Source: Phycisphaerae bacterium (lineage in GTDB: Bacteria; Planctomycetota; Phycisphaerae; Phycisphaerales; Phycisphaeraceae). Taken from it: DNA of 64,000 bases. Where the stretch lies: positions 124,001 to 188,000 of the forward strand of contig JAUIGU010000002.1 in assembly GCA_030432595.1 (NCBI GenBank). Direction: 5' to 3'. The position numbers and the translations under genes were made by a program. The notes under the pieces are model-generated. The model saw nothing but the letters and a program-made list of their open reading frames with translations. It was not told the origin of the DNA and made no database searches. Shown piece after piece: positions 54,721 to 63,024 of this stretch. Numbering within the stretch: position 1 is the first letter of the stretch; each line of letters opens with the position of its first letter.

Positions 54721-55806
54721 TTACAACGCATCGATCACCATTTTCGCGATATCGTCCGTGCCGTACCCGCTGCGGTCCAGTGACTTGCCGGTGAAATTCG
54801 GGGTGACTTTCTTGACCGCCGCGCCGATGCGCTGCCCACACTTGATCGCTGTTTCATCGTGCTTAATCCGGCCCGTTTCGCGGAGCAACAGGCCGAGCGA
54901 ATCGATCGTCGCGATGGGGTTCGCCTTGTTTTGACCCGCGATGTCGGGGGCGCTGCCGTGAACGGGTTCAAACATGGACGGCGCTGCGCCGTCGGGGTTC
55001 AGGTTGCCTGACGAAGCAATGCCCATGCCGCCGGCGATGGCGGCCCCCAGGTCGGTGATGATGTCGCCGAACATGTTGGGCACGACGACGGTGTCGTAGA
55101 CCTCGGGCGCGTTGACCATGTACATGCAGCACGCGTCGACGTGGTGGTACGCGGTCTCGACGTCGCTGTAATCGCCGGCGACCTCCGTGAAGGTGCGGTG
55201 CCAGGTCTGTCCGACAAACGTGAGCACGTTGGTCTTGTGTACGAGCGTGAGGTGCTTGCGCGGCCGGGTCCGGGCCAACTCAAACGCGTAGCGGACGCAG
55301 CGCTCGACGCCGAACCGCGTGGCCAGCATGGTCTGGTTTGAGACTTCATGGGGCGTCTTTTCACGGGCGACGCCGCCGAGCCCGCAATAAAGGTCTTCCG
55401 TGTTTTCGCGGACGACGACGAAGTCGATGTCTTCCGGGACCTTGTTTTTGAGTGGCGTCTCGATCCCCGGGTAGAGCTGGACGGGCCGGAGGTTGATGTA
55501 CTGGTCCAGCGCGAAGCGCAACTTGAGCAGGATGCCTTTTTCAATCACCCCGCCGGCCAGCCGCGGGTCGTTGGGCAGCCCGCCGACGGCCCCGAGGAAG
55601 ATTGCGTCGAACCCGCGGAGCGTGTCGAGGTCCGCGTCGTCGAGGACGTGTCCGGTCTCGAGGAAGTGGGCGGCGGAGAAGGGGAACCGCTGGCTGTCGT
55701 AGGTGAGCCCGTCGGCGGCCTTGGCTGCGTCGAGGATGGAGAGCGCGGCGTCGACCACTTCGGGGCCGATGCCGTCGCCGGGCAAGATGGCGAGGCGGAG
55801 GGTCAT
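54721..55806 (-). CDS. 3-isopropylmalate dehydrogenase-type beta-decarboxylating dehydrogenase
   Basis: 361 residues, normal length. Oxidative decarboxylation of 3-isopropylmalate in leucine synthesis, or a relative (isocitrate, tartrate). Seen: [59 protein letters not shown] (substrate Arg residues), [40 protein letters not shown] (Asp metal ligands), and [20 protein letters not shown] (NAD site). LeuB usually has a run with Glu before the first motif; substrate cannot be settled. leuA/C/D are not here. Start at the ATG at 55806; no strong RBS. Convergent with the sigma-54 activator gene. Confidence 0.9.
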   Translation of the reverse strand: MTLRLAILPGDGIGPEVVDAALSILDAAKAADGLTYDSQRFPFSAAHFLETGHVLDDADLDTLRGFDAIFLGAVGGLPNDPRLAGGVIEKGILLKLRFALDQYINLRPVQLYPGIETPLKNKVPEDIDFVVVRENTEDLYCGLGGVAREKTPHEVSNQTMLATRFGVERCVRYAFELARTRPRKHLTLVHKTNVLTFVGQTWHRTFTEVAGDYSDVETAYHHVDACCMYMVNAPEVYDTVVVPNMFGDIITDLGAAIAGGMGIASSGNLNPDGAAPSMFEPVHGSAPDIAGQNKANPIATIDSLGLLLRETGRIKHDETAIKCGQRIGAAVKKVTPNFTGKSLDRSGYGTDDIAKMVIDAL

Positions 55807-55947
55807 AGACAAGACTCGGGTGGGGGTGCGATCAAACCGGGCCGGGCACTGATAGCACACCGGCCACAGGCGGGCAAGCGTTCCCGGAAACTCGTTTCCC
55901 CGATCATGGCCCGACCGCGACACTGGCCACGGCGGCCGGTCGGGGCG

Positions 55948-55953
55948 TATCGT
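55948..55953 (+). promoter_or_regulatory. -10 box (TATCGT) for the CbiX gene
   Basis: TATCGT, six bases, then ATG at 55960. Confidence 0.45.
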
Positions 55954-55959
55954 GTCGGC

Positions 55960-56460
55960 ATGACCACGCTCCGTTCTGCCGACCCGGACACCACCGGCAT
56001 CATCATCGTTGACCACGGCTCGCGCCGCCCGACCAGCAACGAGATGCTCGAGCGCTTCGTCGAAGCGTTCGCGCAGCAGCGGGCCGGGACGTATCCGATC
56101 GTCGAGCCGGCGCACATGGAGTTGGCCGAGCCGTCGATCGCGACCGCGTTTAACCGGTGCGTGCAGCGCGGCGCTACGCGGGTGGTCGTCTGCCCCTACT
56201 TTCTCGCGCCCGGCAAGCACTGGCACCAGGACATCCCCAACCTCGCGCGGGCGGCCGGACTCCAACACCCCGACGTGCCCTACGTCGTCACGGCCCCGAT
56301 CGGGCTGGACCCGATGATCAACGACGTGATCGCGTCGCGGCTGGACTATTGCCTCGGCCAGATTGACGGGCGGCACGACGAGTGCGAGTGGTGCAAAGGC
56401 ACCGGTCGCTGCGCGATGAAACGGGCCACCGAAACCGAAGCCGTCGTGTTCGAGGGGTGA
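55960..56460 (+). CDS. CbiX-type sirohydrochlorin chelatase with Cys-rich C-terminus
   Basis: 166 residues. CbiX/SirB enzymes insert Co or Fe into sirohydrochlorin for cobalamin or siroheme. Seen: GIIIVDHGSRRPTSNEMLER (conserved metal His), HMELAEPSIATAFNRCVQRG, VVVCPYFLAPGKHWHQDIPN (second His). The length is that of a small single-domain chelatase. The tail DECEWCKGTGRC has CxxCxxxGxC and may bind an Fe-S cluster or metal; such tails occur in some short CbiX proteins. Divergent from the LeuB-type gene; leaderless start predicted. No other cobalamin gene is near. Confidence 0.9.
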   Translation: MTTLRSADPDTTGIIIVDHGSRRPTSNEMLERFVEAFAQQRAGTYPIVEPAHMELAEPSIATAFNRCVQRGATRVVVCPYFLAPGKHWHQDIPNLARAAGLQHPDVPYVVTAPIGLDPMINDVIASRLDYCLGQIDGRHDECEWCKGTGRCAMKRATETEAVVFEG

Positions 56461-56475
56461 CGAGACGATGCGACG

Positions 56476-56928
56476 CTAAAAGCCCGGCGGCGGGTCTTCG
56501 TCGTCTTCGTCTTCCGGGTAATCGTCGTCGTCTTCATCCTCGTCGCCGTCGCGATCCAACGGGTCGCGGCCGCCGAAGAGGTTGTAGGGGTCTTCGTCCT
56601 CCTCGTCTTCGTCATCGTCCTCGTCGTCGGGTTCGGCGTTCGACGGCCGGTGCGGTCCGGGTCCGCCCATCCGTGCGGACGACGCCGCCCACGCGTCGCC
56701 GATCGCCGTGACGGACGAACGCAACTCGCGGAGTTCGACTTCCAGGGCGCGGTGCCGATCGAGCGAGCGCCGCCACACCGCCAAAAGCACCGCGATGACT
56801 GCCAACCCCAGCGCCCCCACCGCCGCCAGCAGCGCGATGCCGACCCAACCCTGCACCAGCAACTGCAATTGCTTATTGCTGTGGGAAGTGTCAGCTTGGC
56901 TGATCAGGATGGGCAAGAATCGGAGCAT
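56476..56928 (-). CDS. Membrane-anchored acidic-tail protein, function unknown
   Basis: 150 residues. One membrane segment (GWVGIALLAAVGALGLAVIAVLL, near 28-50), then a basic/acidic coiled coil (RRSLDRHRALEVELRELRSS) and a very acidic tail of Asp/Glu runs (about 50 residues: EPDDEDDDEDEEDEDPYNLF and DEDEDDDDYPEDEDDE). The tail is likely disordered. Start: TAGGAT lies 6 bases before the ATG at 56928. Convergent with the CbiX gene with 15 bases between stops. Function unknown. Confidence 0.7.
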   Translation of the reverse strand: MLRFLPILISQADTSHSNKQLQLLVQGWVGIALLAAVGALGLAVIAVLLAVWRRSLDRHRALEVELRELRSSVTAIGDAWAASSARMGGPGPHRPSNAEPDDEDDDEDEEDEDPYNLFGGRDPLDRDGDEDEDDDDYPEDEDDEDPPPGF

Positions 56929-56934
56929 CACAAC

Positions 56935-56940
56935 ATCCTA
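56935..56940 (-). promoter_or_regulatory. -10 box (TAGGAT) for the acidic-tail gene
   Basis: TAGGAT, six bases (GTTGTG), then ATG at 56928. Confidence 0.45.
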
Positions 56941-56965
56941 ATCCGGAGACGCCGAGAAGCGCCCG

Positions 56966-57787
56966 TCAGTCCGCCGCCGGTTCCACGGTCTCCGGCCCGC
57001 GATAGGTACAGACCGTTTTGCCGGTCTCCCAGACACTGATCTCCGTCAGATCGCCGGCTCCGGGAACGTTCCCGGCAAGCATGTCCCAGATCACCCCGGC
57101 GATGTTCTCGACGGACGGGTTGCGGTCGGCGAACGCGGGCACGTCGTGGTTGAGGTGCTTGTGGTCCAGCGGCGTCACGACGTGGCGATCGACCGCGGCA
57201 TCAAGGTCCGCGATGTCGAGGCTGCGGCCGGCTTCGTCCACGGGCACACGCACCACGACCTCGAGCGTGTAGTTGTGCCCGTGCCCGGCCGGGTTGTTGC
57301 ACTTGCCGAAGACGTCGCGGTTCTCCGCCTCCGACAACCCCGGCACGTGCAACCGGTGCGCCGCGGAAAACTCGTAACGCTGTTTGTAATTCACGAATCT
57401 CGGCATATCGGGAACCCGAACCAAAACCGAAGTGTAAGGCGTCAGCCGCAACGCCAAAGAAAAAACCGTGTGTCCGAGTGCCGGCTGGAGGGCGTCACAC
57501 ATCTCGAACAGCAGCGGTCCGAGCCGGACCGGCCCCCCGGAGCGTTCGCGCTGTGCCGCGTCAGACATATTCGGCAGAACATGCTTGCGGACCGCGGTGT
57601 CGATGTCGCGGATGTTGATGAAGTACCCGGTGACCGAATCGGCCTCACCCCGGCAGGTGACCACCAACTCGAAGTACCGTGCGAGACCACGCGGTGCCGG
57701 CCAGGCCGCGTAGGTGTTGTGACGCCCGCCCTCGAACCCGCCGTCGGCGTTGAGGCAAAAACGAACCGTGCGCGACAACTCCAACAT
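56966..57787 (-). CDS. Tandem 6-pyruvoyl-tetrahydropterin synthase / QueD-like protein
   Basis: 273 residues, twice the usual PTPS length (120-150). The C-terminal half is a complete QueD-like domain: YEFSAAHRLHVPGLSEAENR (zinc His), KCNNPAGHGHNYTLEVVVRV (catalytic Cys and two zinc His), LDHKHLNHDVPAFADRNPSV and ISVWETGKTVCTYRG (Glu). The N-terminal half is a degenerate copy (ARYFELVVTCRGEADSVTGY; FINIRDIDTAVRKHVLPNMS) without the zinc His set. PTPS folds make queuosine precursor or biopterin. TATACT is 7 bases before the ATG at 57787. A queuosine-precursor transporter is encoded at 17 kb. Confidence 0.9.
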   Translation of the reverse strand: MLELSRTVRFCLNADGGFEGGRHNTYAAWPAPRGLARYFELVVTCRGEADSVTGYFINIRDIDTAVRKHVLPNMSDAAQRERSGGPVRLGPLLFEMCDALQPALGHTVFSLALRLTPYTSVLVRVPDMPRFVNYKQRYEFSAAHRLHVPGLSEAENRDVFGKCNNPAGHGHNYTLEVVVRVPVDEAGRSLDIADLDAAVDRHVVTPLDHKHLNHDVPAFADRNPSVENIAGVIWDMLAGNVPGAGDLTEISVWETGKTVCTYRGPETVEPAAD

Positions 57788-57794
57788 GCCGGCG

Positions 57795-57800
57795 AGTATA
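57795..57800 (-). promoter_or_regulatory. -10 box (TATACT) for the PTPS-like gene
   Basis: TATACT, seven bases, then ATG at 57787. Confidence 0.55.
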
Positions 57801-57843
57801 GGACCCAACCACAACGCGCTCGGAGTTCGTCGTCCCGGCCGGG

Positions 57844-57849
57844 TATCTT
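57844..57849 (+). promoter_or_regulatory. -10 box (TATCTT) for the TPR gene
   Basis: TATCTT, six bases, then the GTG at 57856. Confidence 0.45.
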
Positions 57850-57855
57850 GACGGC

Positions 57856-58905
57856 GTGGTGACGCACGCAGATAAACCCGGTGGCGGCGGTAGTGCTGCA
57901 AAACTGATCACGGCGGCCGTGGTGCTGGTGCTGATCGGCGTAGTCGGTGTGTGGTGGGCGCTGGGCGGAATGAGGGCCGCCGACGATCCGGTGACGCTTG
58001 CCCAGGCCGAGGCCCGGGCCCAAGTCTTGAGCGAGCGATTTGAGGCGGCGCTGATCAACCACCGCGACCCGCGCCCGCTTCTGCCCGACATCGAACAACT
58101 CGCCGCCGACCGCCCCGACCTCGCGGATGCGCACCGCCTGCTCGGTCAGATGCACAGCGTCCAGGGCCGGAAGCAGGAGGCGTATAACGCGTTCGCCCGC
58201 GCGTTGACGTTGTCCGAAAACAACGCCGAGCTGCAGGTCCTGGCCGGTGCCGGTGCCGAAGAACTCGGGCACTGGCAAGACGCCGAAAGGCACTACGCCG
58301 CCGCCCGCACGCTGAAGCCCGACGACGCCGAGGTCTGGGTCCGTCTGGCCAACGTCGCGATCAAGCAGGGCCACATCGACGAGGCTCGCGGGATATTGAC
58401 CGAGGCCATCGAACGCGACCACGCGCTTTACGAAGCGCACGGCCTCATGGCGACAGTCCAGACCACAGACGGCGACGAAGAAGCGGCGCTTGCTTCGCTG
58501 GAACGCGCGTACAACCTGCTTCTTCCCAAAGGCGGAAAAGACCTGCAAAAAGTCGCGCTGCGCCTGGCCGACCTGCTGCGAAGTCGCGGCGAGCCGGTGG
58601 TGGCCGAGAAAGTCCTGCGTCTGCCCGAACCCGAAGACTATTTCACCCCGGAGATCATGGCCGCCCACGCCGACGCGCTCGACGCCGCCGGCCTCGCCGA
58701 TGTCGCCGGACAGTATTACCAACAGTGGTCCGTGCGTGAACCGGCCAACCCGCTCCCCGCCGCCGAAGCCGTCCACTGGTACCTGCGCGGCGGCGACCTC
58801 AATCAGGCCCGCGCGATGCTCGTCGTCCTCCGCCGCATCGACGCCCGCCACCCGCGGATCCCCCAGTTTGAACGCGACCTCCGCGAATCCGCCCGCCCGG
58901 AATGA
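57856..58905 (+). CDS. TPR-repeat membrane-anchored protein
   Basis: 349 residues. Basic head and one membrane segment (LITAAVVLVLIGVVGVWWAL, residues 17-36), then at least six tetratricopeptide-like repeats (ADAHRLLGQMHSVQGRKQEA; AELQVLAGAGAEELGHWQDA; AEVWVRLANVAIKQGHIDEA; YEAHGLMATVQTTDGDEEAA). TPR domains bind other proteins; the domain faces the periplasm. GTG start from the -10 at 6 bases; a second GTG follows at once. Divergent from the PTPS-like gene, 68 bases apart. Partners unknown. Confidence 0.85.
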   Translation: MVTHADKPGGGGSAAKLITAAVVLVLIGVVGVWWALGGMRAADDPVTLAQAEARAQVLSERFEAALINHRDPRPLLPDIEQLAADRPDLADAHRLLGQMHSVQGRKQEAYNAFARALTLSENNAELQVLAGAGAEELGHWQDAERHYAAARTLKPDDAEVWVRLANVAIKQGHIDEARGILTEAIERDHALYEAHGLMATVQTTDGDEEAALASLERAYNLLLPKGGKDLQKVALRLADLLRSRGEPVVAEKVLRLPEPEDYFTPEIMAAHADALDAAGLADVAGQYYQQWSVREPANPLPAAEAVHWYLRGGDLNQARAMLVVLRRIDARHPRIPQFERDLRESARPE

Positions 58906-58930
58906 CCGACCCGACCCACCGGGCCGCCCG

Positions 58931-58936
58931 TATACT
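58931..58936 (+). promoter_or_regulatory. -10 box (TATACT) of tRNA-Pro
   Basis: TATACT ends 10 bases before the tRNA 5' end; no clear -35. Confidence 0.45.
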
Positions 58937-58946
58937 GACACCGCCT

Positions 58947-59020
<74 letters not shown>

Positions 59021-59111
59021 TTGAACACCCGTTATCCCAACCCAGCACGGCTTGCCACTTCCGCAGTTGTTGAGGATGACGCATCCTCGACATCACGCGC
59101 CACGCCAACGC

Positions 59112-60179
59112 ATGACCACCCTGCCCGCAACGAATCCCGCCCGGCACGATGTCCGACTGCCTCAGTGGCAGCCCGTGACAAACGCGGCGGCGGCTTCGGG
59201 TAACACGGGTCACACGGAACGGACCATCGGCTACGTCCGCCTCTCGGTGACGCGCGGGTGTTCCATGCGTTGCACATATTGCCGACCCGACTTCGACCGT
59301 GGCCACGGCGAGACCGCGTTTGATGCCCGCGATTACGCGTTTCTGATCCGACACCTCCACGGTCGGTTCGGGTTGCGAAAGGTCCGCCTGACCGGCGGCG
59401 AACCCACCACCCGCCGGGACTTGCCGGAGATCATCCGGGCGGTGCGCGATGTGGGCGTGCCCGATTTGGCCATGACCACCAACGGCCTTTCGCTGCGCCG
59501 CGACGCCGAATCACTCCGACGTGCCGGTCTTCGCCGGATCAACGTCAGCCTGGACACGCTTGACCGCGCCCGGTTCGCCGCGTTGACGGGGGTGGACGGG
59601 CTTCCTCGGGTTTTGTCCGGGATCGCCGCCGCGTTGGACGCCGGGTTCGACGTGGTCAAACTGAACACGGTCGTCGTCGCGGAACAGAACGAAGCCGACC
59701 TGCCGGGCTTGCTGACGTTCGCCGCAGACCGTCAACTTCCGTTGCGTTTCATCGAGTTGATGCCCATGGGCCCGTTGGCCGGGTCGTGGTCGCGGCGATA
59801 CGTCCCGGCCGAACGGATGCGTGCGGCGTGCGCGCCGATGGTCCGGCGCTGGGTGCCCGACAAGGAGCCCCTCGGCTCGACCCGCACACGAGATGCGGCG
59901 CGGATGTGGACCGCCGAACTGCGCAACGGCCGGCACGCCCGTGTCGGATTCATCACGCCGATGAGCGACCACTTCTGCGCGACGTGCGACCGCCTGCGTA
60001 TCACTGCGGACGGCGACATCTACCCTTGCCTGATGGATCAGCCACGCGGCAACCTCGCCGACGCCGTCGCCCGCCGCGACGCCGACGCCGTCGATAAAGC
60101 GTTGGACACTGCGTACGCGGGCAAGCAACCCAGCCACCCACCGATCGCGCCGGGGATCATGACGCACTTGGGCGGCTGA
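59112..60179 (+). CDS. moaA: GTP 3',8-cyclase MoaA (radical SAM)
   Basis: 355 residues. First step of molybdenum cofactor synthesis: rearranges GTP with SAM and two 4Fe-4S clusters. Seen: TRGCSMRCTYCRPDFD with cluster Cys 50, 54, 57 (CxxxCxxC), VRLTGGEPTTRRDLPEIIRA (SAM GGE), RRINVSLDTLDRARFAALTG, LNTVVVAEQNEADLPGLLTF, FIELMPMGPLAGSW, and the C-terminal cluster in MSDHFCATCDRLRITADGDI with a further Cys in IYPCLMDQP. The expected C-terminal GG, which enters the active site, is present (THLGG). ATG at 59112 or 59076 possible. moaD follows. Confidence 0.97.
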   Translation: MTTLPATNPARHDVRLPQWQPVTNAAAASGNTGHTERTIGYVRLSVTRGCSMRCTYCRPDFDRGHGETAFDARDYAFLIRHLHGRFGLRKVRLTGGEPTTRRDLPEIIRAVRDVGVPDLAMTTNGLSLRRDAESLRRAGLRRINVSLDTLDRARFAALTGVDGLPRVLSGIAAALDAGFDVVKLNTVVVAEQNEADLPGLLTFAADRQLPLRFIELMPMGPLAGSWSRRYVPAERMRAACAPMVRRWVPDKEPLGSTRTRDAARMWTAELRNGRHARVGFITPMSDHFCATCDRLRITADGDIYPCLMDQPRGNLADAVARRDADAVDKALDTAYAGKQPSHPPIAPGIMTHLGG

Positions 60180-60212
60180 AGTCGGTCGTCGGCCAAGCAC
60201 ACGGAAGCAGCA

Positions 60213-60485
60213 ATGAAGGATGATGTTCGCAACGACGTCCGGGCAAGCGTCCGCCTGTTCGGCCCGCAGGCCGGGCTCAGCGGAAGGCGAACGATCGACG
60301 TCAGAATCGTCCCCGGCGTTACGACGTGCGCCGACGTGCTCACGCAGCTCGAATCGTCGTGCGCGGCGCTGACAGACAGTCTGGCGAGCAGCCGCCTGGC
60401 CGTCGATCACGAACTTGCCACGACAGACACCCGGCTCACAGGCGACGAAGAACTCGCGTTGATCGGCATGGTCGGCGGCGGGTGA
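60213..60485 (+). CDS. moaD: MoaD, small subunit of molybdopterin synthase
   Basis: 90 residues. Ubiquitin-like sulfur carrier; its C-terminal Gly-Gly is thiocarboxylated and donates sulfur in MPT synthesis. Seen: ASVRLFGPQAGLSGRRTIDV, TTCADVLTQLESSCAALTDS, and the end DEELALIGMVGGG, with the required terminal GG. GGAAGCAG is upstream of the ATG. Follows moaA by 33 bases; moaE and moaC are not in the window. Confidence 0.9.
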   Translation: MKDDVRNDVRASVRLFGPQAGLSGRRTIDVRIVPGVTTCADVLTQLESSCAALTDSLASSRLAVDHELATTDTRLTGDEELALIGMVGGG

Positions 60486-60490
60486 ACGAA

Positions 60491-60530
60491 GAACAAAAAA
60501 GCAACAAATCGGTTTGGACCGATTCGGTCC
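60491..60530 (-). terminator. Terminator of the sialate esterase gene; overlapping palindromes
   Basis: AATCGGT-TTGG-ACCGATT (60507-60524) followed on the minus strand by a T-rich run (TTTGTTGCTTTTTT). A second palindrome GGACCGA-T-TCGGTCC (60516-60530) overlaps it, so only one can form at a time. Lies between convergent genes. Confidence 0.6.
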
Positions 60531-60559
60531 GCCGCGCTTGAGTTATATGGTCGCGTGGC

Positions 60560-62098
60560 TCACCGAGCATCGTCGGTGATGCCCGGCCAGTCGTCCGTGC
60601 GGAACGGCGACGCGGGCAGGTTCGCCGAGTTCACCAAATTGGTCCACGCCGGGTTGTCGTCCCATCCGTAACGCACCGCCTGCGGCTCGGGGACCTTGGC
60701 CTCGCTCACGACGATCGTGCGGTCGTCGATGATCTCGGCCACGGCCCAGCGGAACTTCTGGTCGGGGCCGCAGATCACGAAGCCGCGCGGCGGCGCGCTC
60801 TCAACGGTCGCCAAGCCGTCGCCGACGTGGTCAAACGTGAGGTACACGCGGTCGCCCTCGATCCGATGCGATTGGTAGATCGGCCCCGTCGGCACAACAT
60901 TGCGGCCGTAGGCTTCGTTCAGCGCCCATTGCGCGAGTCGTTGACCGACAGGCCGTTTGGCGAGCGGGTGGATGTCCGTCGGGTTGCCCACATCGGTCGT
61001 CACGATCAGCCCGACGTGGTCGAGCTTCTGTGCAACCCGCAGCTGACTCTCGCGCAGCTCCGCCCAACTGAACGTGCCGGGCGGCACGCGCGGCGGTGAG
61101 ACGTACCCCGGCAACTGCACCACGCCGAACGGCAGCGCCTCGTCGCCCCAGCCCGCACGCCAGGCCTCAATCATCGCCGTGAGCGTGAACTCGTACTGCC
61201 TTGCCCGCCAGACGTTGGACTCGCCCTGGTACCACGCGAAGCCGCGCAGCGCGAACGGTTGGAGCGGGTGGATCATCGCGTTGTACAGACCCGCGGGCAT
61301 GTACCGCTCGGCCGGCGGCGAAGGTTTCTTGAGCGTCGCTCCGCCTGGGTTCGGACTGCCGTTGTTGGTCATCGCAGACTGGGCGGCCTCGTACTCGGCG
61401 AGCTCGGCCTCATAGTCCGCGATTCGCCGCTCGTGCCGATCAAGAAGCGGTTGCAATTCGGGGTCGCCCTCCATCGCGCCGTGCGGGGTCCACGCTTCGA
61501 CCGGCGTGCCGCCGTAGGCGGTGTGGATGATGCCGACCGGCACGTCGAGTTCGTTCAGAAGCTCGAGCCCCATGTAGTAGCCGACCGCCGAGAAGTCCCG
61601 CGCGTCGCTGGGATTGCAGCGCACCCACGACGCGTCCAGGTCGTCCTGGGGCGTGTCCGCGACCGCGCGTTCGACCCGGAACAGCCGAAGGTTCTCGTGG
61701 GTCGCCTCCGCGACCTCGTTCTCGGCGTCTTCCATCTTTCGCAGCCGCATGTCCATATTCGACTGCCCGGAGCACAGCCAGACCTCGCCGACCATCACAT
61801 CTTCGAGCGTGTGCTGCTCCGTGCCGACGCCGATGACGATCGTGTGCGGGCCACCGGCGTCCATGGGCTCGAGCGTGACCGCCCAGCGCCCGTCGTCGCC
61901 CGACTCCGTCTCATGCGACTGCCCGGCCATGCTCACCGTCACCGTCGCGCCGGCCTCGGCCCAGCCCCACAGCGGCGCGGGCTTGTCACGCTGCACCACC
62001 ATGTGGTCACCGATCACGGCCGGCAGACGCAACGACTGCGCCGCTACGCCGGAAGAACAAACAACAACAACAAGGAAGATCGCCGCAAGTGCTCGCAT
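60560..62098 (-). CDS. Sialate O-acetylesterase-like secreted esterase
   Basis: 512 residues. Signal peptide RALAAIFLVVVVCSSGVAAQ. SGNH-type esterase: LRLPAVIGDHMVVQRDKPAP and WAEAGATVTVSMAGQ head, VGEVWLCSGQSNMDMRLRKM with nucleophile Ser in GQSNM, IIHTAYGGTPVEAWTP, GFAWYQGESNVWRARQYEF (block III), VTTDVGNPTDIHPLAKRPVG with Asp and His (DxxDIHP). Removes O-acetyl groups from glycans. AAAGG precedes the ATG. Next to alginate-lyase-type genes, so the substrate is probably acetylated polysaccharide (bacterial or algal alginate can be acetylated; inference). Confidence 0.93.
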   Translation of the reverse strand: MRALAAIFLVVVVCSSGVAAQSLRLPAVIGDHMVVQRDKPAPLWGWAEAGATVTVSMAGQSHETESGDDGRWAVTLEPMDAGGPHTIVIGVGTEQHTLEDVMVGEVWLCSGQSNMDMRLRKMEDAENEVAEATHENLRLFRVERAVADTPQDDLDASWVRCNPSDARDFSAVGYYMGLELLNELDVPVGIIHTAYGGTPVEAWTPHGAMEGDPELQPLLDRHERRIADYEAELAEYEAAQSAMTNNGSPNPGGATLKKPSPPAERYMPAGLYNAMIHPLQPFALRGFAWYQGESNVWRARQYEFTLTAMIEAWRAGWGDEALPFGVVQLPGYVSPPRVPPGTFSWAELRESQLRVAQKLDHVGLIVTTDVGNPTDIHPLAKRPVGQRLAQWALNEAYGRNVVPTGPIYQSHRIEGDRVYLTFDHVGDGLATVESAPPRGFVICGPDQKFRWAVAEIIDDRTIVVSEAKVPEPQAVRYGWDDNPAWTNLVNSANLPASPFRTDDWPGITDDAR

Positions 62099-62181
62099 CG
62101 GTCGTGCCTTTCGATCGGGTTGCAGTGAAAAAAGTCAGGATCGGTGCCGCACCATCGCAGCGTCTGCCACACGCGGCGGGC

Positions 62182-62964
62182 TCAACGGTCGTAGTACTTC
62201 AAGGAATCGAACCAAACCGTCGACGTGCCGGGGTCCTGGTTGTAAACACCGGCCTTGAAGTAGTTGTCCAGGCCATCCCAGTACGCCACGTCTTTGCTGA
62301 TCAACGTGACGTCATCGATCTTCACTTTCATCGTGTTGTCTCTCACCTTGATCTCCGCCTTAAAGAATCCGGTCGGCCTGGGCCCCAGGTCGATCCAATC
62401 GGCGTCGAGGTTGCTCAACGAGATCGGCCGGCCCGGGTCGGCGGGGGTGCGGATCGCCGCCCAGAGGTGGTCGTCCTGCCCCGCTCGCGAACGGCGCCAG
62501 GTCAAGCGGATTAACGGTTTGTTGAGTCCGCCGGTCACGTCGTGGATCTGCATGAACGTGAATTGGTTCATGCTTGTGTCGGCGGGGTAATCAACCTTGA
62601 CCCGCCCGATCATCTTCTGCCACGTCGGGCTGGACGTCTGCCAGTCGCCCGTCATCTGGCGAAGCTCGGAGCGGTTTGAGTCGCCCGACACCGTAAAGGT
62701 CATGTGCGTTCCGGTCGGATCGAGGCTGAAGTATTGATTGGATTGTTCGTCGAATTCCCCGTGCGGGATCAAAGTCGAGCTGGTCGGAGCCTGCAGCTTG
62801 GAGCCGTCGAGCACCGAGCGGAACTTCCGGAGGTTGTAGGGCGCGTCGGGGTTGGCCTGCGCATTCGTCAGCGGAACAGAGACACCGCACAGCAGCAACG
62901 CACCGAACCAACCCATGATGTTCTTCTGCACACGCTTAGTCATGGAGCCTGAACGACCTTTCAT
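62182..62964 (-). CDS. Alginate lyase family PL7 (secreted)
   Basis: 260 residues. Signal peptide MGWFGALLLCGVSVPLTNAQ after a basic head. Family signs: FTVSGDSNRSELRQMTGDW (RSELR motif), MQIHDVTGGLNKPLIRLTW (QIH motif), KAEIKVRDNTMKVKIDDVTL and NYFKAGVYNQDPGTSTVWF (YFKAGVYNQ). PL7 enzymes cleave alginate by beta-elimination with Gln, His, Tyr and Arg, all present. GGAAGG precedes the ATG at 62964; a later ATG (62943) is possible. Sits between a glycan esterase and a beta-helix protein gene on the same strand. Confidence 0.92.
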   Translation of the reverse strand: MKGRSGSMTKRVQKNIMGWFGALLLCGVSVPLTNAQANPDAPYNLRKFRSVLDGSKLQAPTSSTLIPHGEFDEQSNQYFSLDPTGTHMTFTVSGDSNRSELRQMTGDWQTSSPTWQKMIGRVKVDYPADTSMNQFTFMQIHDVTGGLNKPLIRLTWRRSRAGQDDHLWAAIRTPADPGRPISLSNLDADWIDLGPRPTGFFKAEIKVRDNTMKVKIDDVTLISKDVAYWDGLDNYFKAGVYNQDPGTSTVWFDSLKYYDR

Positions 62965-63024
62965 GGCCAAACCTTCCGAATCGGGGAGAACGGGACGCCG
63001 CGCTACTCCGAACGCAGTCACGGA

